This document shows, piece by piece, positions 1-7,656 of a DNA stretch of 57,982 nt (its first letter is position 1; the number at the start of each line of letters is the position of its first letter). Both the position numbers and the translations under genes were made by a program. Origin of the DNA: Oscillospiraceae bacterium (GTDB lineage Bacteria > Bacillota > Clostridia > Oscillospirales > UBA929); NCBI GenBank assembly GCA_009782215.1, contig WRKO01000015.1, forward strand, positions 1 to 57,982, written 5' to 3'. Below the pieces are notes generated by a model. It saw only the letters and a list, made by a program, of their open reading frames with translations. It ran no database searches and was not told the DNA's origin.

Positions 1-906
1 CCGGCCCGGGTTCTTGGAGCCGTCGCCGGACGCCGTGGGGGTGTGCGCCGCGGGGGGGAGGAAAAACCCGACCGTAGCGGGTTTTGCCGCCGCGGCCGCC
101 GCTTGCGGGTGCTGTTGTACCTGCCGGTAGAAGAAGCCGACAAACCCGTTGTACTGCCCGCCTTCCCACGTCTCAAGCCCGTCCGGTTCAAACCCCGCCG
201 CGTTGCAAAACGCGGTGTAGGCGCGGTACGCGCCGCGCGCCGTCCAGTGGTGGTCGGTTCGGAAGTAGAGGTATTCATCCGCGTGGGCGGCCAGCGCCGC
301 GTACGCGTCTACGGTGACGATACGGGAATCAAGCGAATCATACAGCGCCGTGATGGCCCGCCGCTGGTCGCGCGCATCCGTCATATACGCCTGCGGCGCG
401 CAGAGAGGGAAGCTGTTGGGAACCACCATTGAAATCACGCGGGAATCGGGCAGCGCGTCTTGCACACGCCCCAGAAAAGCGGCATACATCTTGGCGTTGG
501 CAGGGTCGCTCTCCGGCATATGCATGATGCGGTCGCCGAGGATGAGAAAAAAGTTGTCCCCGCTTTCGGCGACCGTTCCGCCGCCGCCCAAGCCGGCGTC
601 TAAGTCAAAATCTCCTCCGATGACGGCGCTTCCGTCCCTCAGCGCGATATACAGCCACCGTCCGGCACGCGCCGAGAGGGTCATCAGCCGTTCGCGGGCC
701 GGGAACTGGTCGGTATAGTATTCGTCAAAATCGCCCGTCCACCGCCCTGAAAACAGCTCGTTCCGGGAAAAGGGCGGCTTTTGCGCCAGCGCGCGGTTTT
801 CTCCCGGCGAATAAAGCCGGTCGGGATTCCAAACGGAGACAAGCCCCAGCCCCAGCAGCGGCAGGAAGAAGAAAAGCGCGACGGCGGCGGCCCGGCGTTT
901 ATTCAC
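1..906 (-). CDS. DHHW-family protein, partner of MBOAT acyltransferase (3' end cut by window)
   Basis: Reads in frame from a GTG at 906 to the window edge, 302 codons without a stop, so the C-terminus is missing. The N-terminus is a short basic stretch and one hydrophobic segment (about residues 7-22), so the protein is probably membrane anchored and faces outside. Near residue 217 it carries FRTDHHWTARGAY, the D-H-H-W motif that names the family; AlgJ/AlgX-type proteins use the Asp/His in an SGNH-like esterase/acetyltransferase site. It starts 15 nt after the MBOAT stop, the usual pairing in polysaccharide O-acetylation systems. Seen: motif, anchor, neighbour. Inferred: transfer of acetyl groups to an exported or wall glycan, substrate unknown. 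Confidence 0.85.
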   Translation of the reverse strand, partial: MNKRRAAAVALFFFLPLLGLGLVSVWNPDRLYSPGENRALAQKPPFSRNELFSGRWTGDFDEYYTDQFPARERLMTLSARAGRWLYIALRDGSAVIGGDFDLDAGLGGGGTVAESGDNFFLILGDRIMHMPESDPANAKMYAAFLGRVQDALPDSRVISMVVPNSFPLCAPQAYMTDARDQRRAITALYDSLDSRIVTVDAYAALAAHADEYLYFRTDHHWTARGAYRAYTAFCNAAGFEPDGLETWEGGQYNGFVGFFYRQVQQHPQAAAAAAKPATVGFFLPPAAHTPTASGDGSKNPGR

Positions 907-921
907 AAGGACACCCCACAA

Positions 922-2319
922 TCAAAACCTGAAATACAAAAACGGGTTATAGCTCTGTCCCGCCAAATAGGCGGTGGAGAGCAGCAGGGTCAGCGAATTG
1001 TAGCAGACCGGCAAGACCGGATAGAACGCGGGGTTTTGCAGCACCCGCTCCGCCAGCCGTTTTGGCCACGGCCCCGCCGCGACGGCGCAAATCACCAGCA
1101 GCGGCAGGCGTCCCACCCACAGCGAGAGCGTTTCCGTCCCCGCAAGGCCGTTTTGCCCGAATAGGCTTTGCAAAAACGCGCCCAGACGCCCGATGTCGGT
1201 GAAATAAAACAAGCTCCAGCCCAGTACAACCGCCGGGAACGTATAGACCATCGGGGCGATTTTCGCCGCTCTTTCCGGCAGAAGCCTCAGCACCCACCGC
1301 TCAAAGCAGAGCCAGAGGAAGTAATACAGCCCCCACAGCGCGAAGTTCCACGAAGCGCCGTGCCACAGCCCGGTGAGGAACCATGTGATTAGCAGGCTCA
1401 GCACCACGCGCTTGCGGTTGCCGCCGAGGGGGATATAGACGTAGTCGCGGAAAAACAGACCCAAGCTGATATGCCAGCGGCGCCAAAAATCGCCGATGGA
1501 GACGGCATAATAGGGATGACGGAAATTCTCGCCGTAGTGGAATCCGAACATCCGCCCAAGGCCGATGGCCATATCGGAATAGCCGGAAAAATCGAAATAA
1601 ATCTGCGCGGTATACATTAAAATCCCCAGCAGGGCGTCGGCGGCGGGCAGGGTATCCAGCCGCCCGTCCAGCAGCCCCGACGCAATCTCCCCGGCCGTGT
1701 TGGCAAGCAGTACCTTCTTGCCCAGCCCGCAGCAAAACCGCGTGACGCCCGCGGCACAGCCCTCCCATGTAAACGGGCGGTCGCGAAGCTGTGTTTCCAG
1801 CTCCGCGTAACGCAGGATGGGGCCGGCGACGAGCTGCGAGAAGATGGACACAAAAAGCAGAAACTCGGAAAATGATTTTTGCACGCCCACCTTGCCCCGG
1901 TAGACGTCGATGGTGTAGGACAGCGTCTGAAACGTATAGAAGCTGATGCCGATTGGCAGCGCCAGCCCCGGCAGGGCTGGAGAATAGCGAAAAACAAGCC
2001 CGAGGTTTTCAAGGAAAAAATCGAGGTATTTGAACACGCCCAAGAGGGTGAGATTGGTCGTAATCGAAAAAATCAAAGCCGCCTTGGCCAAACGATCCGA
2101 ACCCACGCGGCGGGCCTTTCCAATCACCCTGCCGCAGATATAGTCCTGCGTGGCGGAAAAAATCAGCAAAACAACCCATATCGGTTCGCCCCACGCGTAA
2201 AAGAAGAAGGAAAACAGAATCAAGACAACATTTTTACGCCGTATGCCGGGGGTTATGGCATACAGCAGCATACAGACGGGCAAAAACCCGTATAAGAAGA
2301 ACAAGGACGAAAAAACCAA
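922..2319 (-). CDS. MBOAT family O-acyltransferase (AlgI/DltB-like)
   Basis: 465 residues, polytopic membrane protein with about ten hydrophobic segments. It has the family signature around residues 270-300 (DFWRRWHISLGLFFRDYVY followed by IPLGG) and the second block GLWHGASWNF, whose His is the conserved catalytic residue of membrane-bound O-acyltransferases. Family members move acyl groups, usually acetyl, across the membrane to a DHHW or SGNH partner that modifies an extracellular polymer; that partner follows directly. Start chosen: TTG at 2319, nine bases after GGAGGGG. A TATAAT promoter lies just upstream, so the pair is probably its own transcription unit. Family assignment is firm; the acceptor glycan is not known. 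Confidence 0.92.
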   Translation of the reverse strand: MVFSSLFFLYGFLPVCMLLYAITPGIRRKNVVLILFSFFFYAWGEPIWVVLLIFSATQDYICGRVIGKARRVGSDRLAKAALIFSITTNLTLLGVFKYLDFFLENLGLVFRYSPALPGLALPIGISFYTFQTLSYTIDVYRGKVGVQKSFSEFLLFVSIFSQLVAGPILRYAELETQLRDRPFTWEGCAAGVTRFCCGLGKKVLLANTAGEIASGLLDGRLDTLPAADALLGILMYTAQIYFDFSGYSDMAIGLGRMFGFHYGENFRHPYYAVSIGDFWRRWHISLGLFFRDYVYIPLGGNRKRVVLSLLITWFLTGLWHGASWNFALWGLYYFLWLCFERWVLRLLPERAAKIAPMVYTFPAVVLGWSLFYFTDIGRLGAFLQSLFGQNGLAGTETLSLWVGRLPLLVICAVAAGPWPKRLAERVLQNPAFYPVLPVCYNSLTLLLSTAYLAGQSYNPFLYFRF

Positions 2320-2349
2320 GCCAAACCGCCCCTCCGTGTCAATACGGAT

Positions 2350-2378
2350 ATTATATCACGGCTCGCGGATTTACGCAA
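2350..2378 (-). promoter_or_regulatory. Sigma-A-like promoter of the MBOAT/DHHW pair
   Basis: On the minus strand TTGCGT, 17 nt, then a perfect TATAAT, about 30 nt before the TTG start of the MBOAT gene. It lies in the 75-nt gap after the histidine kinase gene. Confidence 0.6.
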
Positions 2379-2394
2379 GAACCGCCGAAAATAA

Positions 2395-3234
2395 TCAGGC
2401 GGCGCGAATTGGCAGGGTTACGCGCATAATGAGCAGGTTATCCTCCATGCTCGCCGAGACGCGGCCGCCCATGCGTTCGATAAGCTCTTTGGCGATGGCA
2501 AGGCCCAGCCCGGTGCTTTGGCTCGTCCGGGCGGCGTCGGCGGTGTAAAACCGCTCGAATATGCGCTCCATGTCGGACGCGCTCAACCCCTCCGCTTTGT
2601 TGGCGATTTCGATTACGCCGTCCTGCGCGCGGACGCGCAGAAGCTCCTTGCCGTGTACACAGACGTTTTTCATTAGATTTTGCAAAATACGCCGCAGCGC
2701 GTCCTCATCGCACAGGCAGACCACCGGCGCGTCGGGGATGTCCGCGTCCACGGCAAACCCCTTGGCTTCCAACTCGGCATGGCTGTCTGAAAGCACGTCG
2801 CGCAGGACATTGCAGACGTTGACCTGCTTAAACTCAAAAGCCGTGTCGCCCTCAATGACGCGGGCAAACTCAAACAGGCTGTTCATCAGCGACGACAGCG
2901 CCTCCAGCCGCTCCCGCACGGTTTGGATATACCGCGCCCCAGTGTCCCCGTCCGGCCCTGACGGCTCCAGCATTTGCAGATACCCCAGCGCCGCGGTCAG
3001 CGGCGTCCGCAAATCATGCGAAATGTTGGTCACGGCGCGTTTGAGCGCGGCTTCGGCACGGCCTTTCTCATGGAGACCGCGCCGGTGGCGCTCCAGCATG
3101 GCGTTGACCGTCGCGGCGAACGCCTCCGCATCCTTATCGGACGCAGAAGTCGTCAACCGCGCGTTGGTGTCGGCTTGAATAATCTCGCCGAGCTGGCGGT
3201 TCAGCCGTTTGATTTCACGTCTGAGGAAAAACAT
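2395..3234 (-). CDS. Sensor histidine kinase lacking membrane segments
   Basis: 279 residues. H-box NISHDLRTPLT with phospho-acceptor His73, then a HATPase_c domain (N-box LQNLMKN, G-box GLGLAIAKELIERMGG). Residues 1-60 are charged and helical like a HAMP linker. Relatives next to ABC-2 transporters normally begin with one or two transmembrane helices before the LRREI-like linker; here translation begins at the linker. The start is fixed by a TAATG overlap with the permease gene before it. Last gene of a regulator-transporter operon; its likely partner is the OmpR-type regulator at 6945-7628. Either it is cytoplasmic and senses through the transporter, or it has lost its sensor part. Confidence 0.88.
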   Translation of the reverse strand: MFFLRREIKRLNRQLGEIIQADTNARLTTSASDKDAEAFAATVNAMLERHRRGLHEKGRAEAALKRAVTNISHDLRTPLTAALGYLQMLEPSGPDGDTGARYIQTVRERLEALSSLMNSLFEFARVIEGDTAFEFKQVNVCNVLRDVLSDSHAELEAKGFAVDADIPDAPVVCLCDEDALRRILQNLMKNVCVHGKELLRVRAQDGVIEIANKAEGLSASDMERIFERFYTADAARTSQSTGLGLAIAKELIERMGGRVSASMEDNLLIMRVTLPIRAA

Positions 3235-4034
3235 TATTTGATCTCCGCTTTCTTAAACAGCGCGATTCCGGCGATGGTAGGCGCGATGATGTAAAACGCG
3301 CCCGTCGCGAAGCCTTTGAGTATGTCCGCCGCCGTCAGGGCGTCTATAAACCCGAATTTTCTGATATTCCCAAGCAAATCGAAATCATAAATTCTCACAA
3401 AGCCTTCGCTCACATTCGTCAGCGCCATGATAACAACCGCCGGGACAAGGCAGAAAGCGATATACACGCCGTTTACGATTGCCGTGCGCCTGAACGCGAA
3501 CACCAAGAATGTCCCGACGCAGTTCAGCGCCAGCAGCAGTAAGAGCTGTGCGGAGCATATTTTGAGTACATGCAGCCAATAGCCGTCCGGCGACGTTCCG
3601 CCGTAGCCGTGGAAGATGGTGGCGACAAGGACGCCCGACGCCAGATAAAACAGCATCATCGCGACGGTCAGGCCCGAGGTGAGTATCAGCTTTGAAAGAT
3701 ACAGCTTGGTTCTCGCCGTCCCGCAGGAAAGGGTGTTTTTCACCGTCCCGTGCGAAAACATGGGCGCCGCGGCGAGGATAAACAGCGGCAGCAGATAATA
3801 CGCCGTGTTGTCCATGCTCTCATATAAAACAGGCACGATATGAATCCCATCAAACCGCGTGTGTGCCGGGTTGTGGCCGTATGCCTCATCCAATTCATAC
3901 ATCCCGGCGCCGACGGTGCCCTGCTGCTCAATCGCAACCGTTAACACATTCAGCGCCAGCAGCAGCACGAAGGTGATGTAGAGCGCCTTGCCCCTGACGA
4001 TTCTGTAGATATCCGCTCTGATAAACTTCCCCAT
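3234..4034 (-). CDS. ABC-2 type transporter permease, second copy
   Basis: 266 residues with six predicted hydrophobic segments. The start (MGKFIRADIYRIVRGKALYI) and end (FKKAEIK) closely match the permease encoded just upstream, so the two arose by duplication and probably form a heterodimer. The large loop after the first segment (about residues 35-80) faces outside. Coupled to the kinase gene after it by TAATG and placed 14 nt after the first permease. With the BcrA-like ATPase this makes an exporter of the bacitracin/lantibiotic-resistance type (family knowledge); the substrate is not shown by the sequence. Confidence 0.85.
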   Translation of the reverse strand: MGKFIRADIYRIVRGKALYITFVLLLALNVLTVAIEQQGTVGAGMYELDEAYGHNPAHTRFDGIHIVPVLYESMDNTAYYLLPLFILAAAPMFSHGTVKNTLSCGTARTKLYLSKLILTSGLTVAMMLFYLASGVLVATIFHGYGGTSPDGYWLHVLKICSAQLLLLLALNCVGTFLVFAFRRTAIVNGVYIAFCLVPAVVIMALTNVSEGFVRIYDFDLLGNIRKFGFIDALTAADILKGFATGAFYIIAPTIAGIALFKKAEIK

Positions 4035-4048
4035 TCCGGCTCACCTCT

Positions 4049-4930
4049 CTATTTGATTTCCGCTTTTTTGAACACCGCGAACCCTCCGGCGACGGCCAAA
4101 GCGATATACCCCGCGCCGACCAGCAGGGCCTTTGCGGTATCCCCGGCGGACATGCCGCCGATTTCAACCATTCTGCCGATGTTCATGGTCAGCTCATAAT
4201 CAAACAGGCTTCTAAACCAGTCGTTTATATACGACAGCGCGAATATCGCAACCCCCGGCACAAGCATGAAGGCGATGAACAGTCCGCTGACCGCGCCGTC
4301 GCGCTGGCGGAACAGAAAGACAAAGAAGTTCACCACGCAAGCGCCGGCAAGACACAGCCAAAGCTGCGGCAGAAAGATTTTGACGACGTCAAGGACATAC
4401 GCCCCGTCAAACGTCCCGCCGAAGCCGTTGAACACCGTGGCCGCGAGGATGGAAAGCACCGCATAGGCCAGCAGCAGCAGGGCGCAGAAGACGCAGGACA
4501 AAATCAGCTTCGCGCCGTAATATTTCGCGCGGGAAACGCCGTGGCTCAGGGTGTTTTTCGCCGCGCCGGAGGAAAAATCGGCAGACCCGACGAAGACGAT
4601 TAGGGGAAGCAGGAAATACAGAATGTTATGCGAGTCCATCAGCACCCGGAACGGCGCTTCCGCGCCCGTGGGCGGCTGGAAAAAATCCGACAAATCAGGG
4701 GGTTCGGGAATTTCCATGCTCTCGGAGTCCACTTCAATGACCGCGACCATAAAGCCCCCCGCGCCCTCCATAGAATCAAAGGCTTCTACGGCGGAATAGC
4801 TGATGCCGGAGTTCATGGAAGTGCCGCTCACGACCGGGAGGAGGATGATGGCCAGAAAGACCGCCAATGTGATGTAAAGCCCTTTCCCCCGCACAATGCG
4901 GTAGATATCCGCCCTGATTATGTTGCTCAT
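4049..4930 (-). CDS. ABC-2 type transporter permease, first copy
   Basis: 293 residues, six predicted membrane segments. It begins MSNIIRADIYRIVRGKGLYI, paralogous to the next permease. A long extracytoplasmic loop (about residues 35-95) is rich in acid and proline. The ATG overlaps the end of the ATPase gene by four bases (ATGA), so the ATPase and this subunit are translationally coupled. It acts in the membrane as one half of the channel of an ABC-2 exporter. Substrate unknown; antimicrobial-peptide immunity is the commonest role of this operon form. Confidence 0.85.
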   Translation of the reverse strand: MSNIIRADIYRIVRGKGLYITLAVFLAIILLPVVSGTSMNSGISYSAVEAFDSMEGAGGFMVAVIEVDSESMEIPEPPDLSDFFQPPTGAEAPFRVLMDSHNILYFLLPLIVFVGSADFSSGAAKNTLSHGVSRAKYYGAKLILSCVFCALLLLAYAVLSILAATVFNGFGGTFDGAYVLDVVKIFLPQLWLCLAGACVVNFFVFLFRQRDGAVSGLFIAFMLVPGVAIFALSYINDWFRSLFDYELTMNIGRMVEIGGMSAGDTAKALLVGAGYIALAVAGGFAVFKKAEIK

Positions 4931-5883
4931 TTCATTTCCTCCGTCCCGCGGCCAAAGCCTTCATTGGATGCGGCGTCACGCTGCCCCCCGATGATTTTGG
5001 TATAGTAGTCCTCCAAGCTGTCCCCCACCTCATGCAGGGACGCCACACGGACACCGCCTTGGTTGAGGCGGAAGGTGACTTCGGCGGGGTTGTCGAGGTA
5101 TTCGTAGACGCGCAGCTCGTTTGCGCTGATTTGCTTGTAATTGCGGATATTCAGCGCCGTTTCGAGAACGACGGCGGCCTTGGACGCGTCGTCCACCGTG
5201 ACGGACAGCGCGCGCTTGCATTCCTCGCGGAGCTGCTCCTGCGTGATGTTTTTCACCAGCCGTCCCTCGTGGATGATGGCGTATTTGGTGGAAATCTGCG
5301 CCAGCTCCGCCAGAATGTGGCTGGATACCAGCAGGGTGATGCCCTGCTCGTTGAGCTTTTTCATCAAATCGCGCATTTCGATGATGCCCGTCGGGTCAAG
5401 GCCGTTAATCGGCTCGTCCAGCATGAGAAAATCGGGGCTGTTTAAGACGGCCAGCGCCAAGCCCAGCCGCTGCTTCATACCCAGCGAGAAATTTTTGAAT
5501 TTCTTTTTGCCCGTGTCAGTCAAGCTGACCAATTCCAGTGATTGCCGCACCACGCCCTTGTCCGGGATGCCGCGCTGGATGCGGTAAACCTCCAAGTTTT
5601 GCTCCGCCGTCAGGTTTGGGTAGAGCGCGGGAATTTCCACCACGCAGCCCATGCGGGCGCGCGCGGCGTTCAGCCCCGCCGGGCTTGTCTGCCCGAACAG
5701 CTCGATATCCCCGCTGTCTGGACGAGCCAGCGAGGCGACAAGGCGCATCAGGGTGGTTTTGCCCGCGCCGTTTTGCCCAATCAGGCCGTAAATATCGCCC
5801 TTCTCCACCGTCAGGCTCACGTTATCCACGGCGGCCTTGCCCCCGTAGCGCTTGGTCAGATTTTGCGTTTTCAATACAGTCAT
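4927..5883 (-). CDS. ABC transporter ATP-binding protein (BcrA-like)
   Basis: 318 residues. Walker A GQNGAGKT at 36-43, signature LGMKQ at 134-138 and Walker B FLMLDEP at 152-158 followed by a D-loop, all intact. The C-terminal 100 residues form the extra domain seen in BcrA/LanF-like ATPases. It powers the two permeases encoded directly downstream. Start ATG at 5883 after GGAGGG. The 81-nt gap upstream holds a 24-nt palindrome and four 11-bp-spaced repeats, so the ATPase-permease-permease-kinase unit probably has its own regulated promoter. Confidence 0.93.
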   Translation of the reverse strand: MTVLKTQNLTKRYGGKAAVDNVSLTVEKGDIYGLIGQNGAGKTTLMRLVASLARPDSGDIELFGQTSPAGLNAARARMGCVVEIPALYPNLTAEQNLEVYRIQRGIPDKGVVRQSLELVSLTDTGKKKFKNFSLGMKQRLGLALAVLNSPDFLMLDEPINGLDPTGIIEMRDLMKKLNEQGITLLVSSHILAELAQISTKYAIIHEGRLVKNITQEQLREECKRALSVTVDDASKAAVVLETALNIRNYKQISANELRVYEYLDNPAEVTFRLNQGGVRVASLHEVGDSLEDYYTKIIGGQRDAASNEGFGRGTEEMK

Positions 5884-5899
5884 CGGCGTTTCCCTCCTG

Positions 5900-5923
5900 C
5901 GTTATGATGGCTCCATCATAACG
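5900..5923 (-). promoter_or_regulatory. Palindrome in the leader of the ABC transporter operon
   Basis: Two perfect 11-bp arms (CGTTATGATGG and its complement) around a 2-nt centre, ending about 8 nt before the GGAGGG ribosome site. The upstream arm contains TATGAT, a possible -10. It can be an operator or an RNA hairpin. Confidence 0.5.
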
Positions 5924-5929
5924 GGAAAG

Positions 5930-5968
5930 TCTTTATTAAGTCTGAGAAAAGTCTTAAAAAAGTGTTAA
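5930..5968 (-). promoter_or_regulatory. Four 11-bp direct repeats, probable OmpR-family regulator site
   Basis: On the minus strand TTAACA, TTAAGA, CTCAGA and TAAAGA follow each other at exact 11-nt steps, each followed by a T-rich or CTT pentamer. Half-sites spaced 11 bp are the usual target form of PhoB/PhoP/OmpR-type regulators. The array ends just upstream of TATGAT at 5915-5920, where an activator would sit over the -35 region; the gene for such a regulator is two genes upstream. The first repeat runs into the stop codon of the GNAT-HIT gene. Confidence 0.5.
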
Positions 5969-6915
5969 ATATTGTCCGCCAATTCCTTTCTCATCTGCTC
6001 GATGAACCACAAATATTCCTCAAAGCTTTCGTATGGAATCGGGTCAGACGGGCAAGACAAATCAATCGCCTTGCCGGGAAAATCATCGTCCAAATAACGC
6101 GGACACAAGTGGGTATGCAAATGCGCCCCGGAATTAGAGTGCATTTCATAATTGATTTTCTCCGCGCCCGTCACTTTGCGGAGCGCCTTGCCGACACGCT
6201 GAACCTCGCTCATAAACTCCGCCATATCAGACTCCGGCATATCTTCAAAGTGAAAAGCGTGATTTCGCGGCATGACATACATCTTCCCGAACAAGCGGCC
6301 TTGACCGGGGTATTCGCCGCAAATCCACACCGTATCGCTGACCTCAATGTCGTTCTGCCCATCGGGCGCGGGTTCATTGCGGCAGACGGGGCAATGCTCT
6401 TTTTCCGCTTCTTTGATAAACTTGGGATAACGGTAATGAAAGCTCTTACCGCGTTTTTCGTTCGTAGCAGGGCGTGTCATTTCACTACGGGGCAGTCCGT
6501 TATGTTCTATCAGTTTTTCTTCGGTAAAGTCATGTTTTCTGTATAAAGCCCTCGCCGCTGTTCCCTGCGGGTAATCATCGCAGAATGTACAAACAGTCAT
6601 ATTTTTATTTGTGTCAAGCTGACGCAACGCGGTTTTCAACAAGCGGTCGCCTGCTCCTTTGCCACGGTGTTTTTCCGATACGGCAAACCATGTAATGCTG
6701 TTCTTTTCTCTTGAAAAGAGAATAAACCCCATATTGTTGCCGCTCATATAGTCTACGGCGGTTAGCATTTCGTGTCTGCCAACAGAACCTGTACCTTTTT
6801 TGTTTTGTCTTAATTCCGCACCCATATCCGCAGGGTGTTGAAATATCGCCGAAACTTCCGTCGCCAGTTTGTACCACGCGGGGAGGTCGTTTTCAGTTGC
6901 CCATCTTATCAACAT
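5965..6915 (-). CDS. Fusion of GNAT N-acetyltransferase and HIT-family domains
   Basis: 316 residues in two parts. Residues 1-140 are a GNAT domain with acetyl-CoA loop HRGKGAGDRLL (83-93). Residues 150-316 are a HIT domain with a CPVC zinc-like pair at 175-178 and the triad H265-L-H-T-H269, whose last histidines catalyse nucleotide hydrolysis or transfer. GNAT enzymes acetylate amines; HIT enzymes act on nucleoside phosphates. Start ATG at 6915 after AAGGAGG. It lies 29 nt after the response regulator gene and before the transporter ATPase, an unexpected member of a regulator-ABC operon. Domain calls are firm, substrates unknown; an antibiotic-modifying role would fit but is inference. Confidence 0.88.
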   Translation of the reverse strand: MLIRWATENDLPAWYKLATEVSAIFQHPADMGAELRQNKKGTGSVGRHEMLTAVDYMSGNNMGFILFSREKNSITWFAVSEKHRGKGAGDRLLKTALRQLDTNKNMTVCTFCDDYPQGTAARALYRKHDFTEEKLIEHNGLPRSEMTRPATNEKRGKSFHYRYPKFIKEAEKEHCPVCRNEPAPDGQNDIEVSDTVWICGEYPGQGRLFGKMYVMPRNHAFHFEDMPESDMAEFMSEVQRVGKALRKVTGAEKINYEMHSNSGAHLHTHLCPRYLDDDFPGKAIDLSCPSDPIPYESFEEYLWFIEQMRKELADNI

Positions 6916-6944
6916 TTTATATCCCTCCTTGTATTGGCGCCTCC

Positions 6945-7628
6945 TTATTTCATCTTAAACCCAATCCCCCATACCGTCTGGATATACTCCGTGTCGGGCG
7001 AGACGGAGTTCAGCTTGGCGCGGAGCTTGCTGATGTGGACGTTGACGGTGTTGTCGTCGCCCAGAAACTCACCGCCCCAGACGCTTTCGTAGAGGTTGTT
7101 TTTGGTGAACACCTTACTTGGATGCGACATCATCAGCCGCAGGATTTCAAACTCCCGCTTTGACAGCCCCGCCTTTCGGCCGTCAATCGCCGCGTCGTAG
7201 CCGTCAAGGTCGAGGGTGACGCCGTTGTATTGAAGCCGCGCGGCGTCCGGCGCTTCCGGGGAGGCGCGGCGGAGCTGAACATCTATGCGGGCAAGCAGCT
7301 CGTTGTTGTCAAACGGCTTGGCGAGATAGTCGTCGGCGCCCAAGCGGAGCAGCTTGACGGTGGTTTCCTTGTCTGTCCGCGCGGTCAGCACAATCACCGG
7401 CGGGCCGGAGGCTTTGCGTATCTCTTCCAGCACCTGCTCGCCGGTTTTCCCCGGAAGCATCAAATCAAGCAATACCAGCGAAAAATCCTTCCCCGACAGC
7501 AGAAGCAGCGCCTCCGTGCCGGAATAGGCGGAAACGGGCGCGTAGCCGTTTCGCGTCATCAGCTCGCACAGCATTTCATTGATGTGGATATCGTCTTCCG
7601 CAATCAGGATTTTGGTGATGGCGGACAC
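6945..7628 (-). CDS. OmpR/PhoB-family response regulator
   Basis: 227 residues. Receiver domain with acidic pair at 11-13, phospho-acceptor Asp55 (LVLLDLMLPG) and Lys104 in AKPF, then a winged-helix DNA-binding domain (about 130-225). It is expected to pair with the kinase at 2395-3234 and to bind the 11-bp repeats before the ATPase gene. The start is awkward: the only canonical candidate is a GTG at 7628 that overlaps its own GGGAGG, leaving almost no spacer. It lies 28 nt after gatB, so the T-box operon may read into it. Confidence 0.92.
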   Translation of the reverse strand: MSAITKILIAEDDIHINEMLCELMTRNGYAPVSAYSGTEALLLLSGKDFSLVLLDLMLPGKTGEQVLEEIRKASGPPVIVLTARTDKETTVKLLRLGADDYLAKPFDNNELLARIDVQLRRASPEAPDAARLQYNGVTLDLDGYDAAIDGRKAGLSKREFEILRLMMSHPSKVFTKNNLYESVWGGEFLGDDNTVNVHISKLRAKLNSVSPDTEYIQTVWGIGFKMK

Positions 7629-7656
7629 CTCCCGTCTCTCGTTTCGCGAACGTCCC

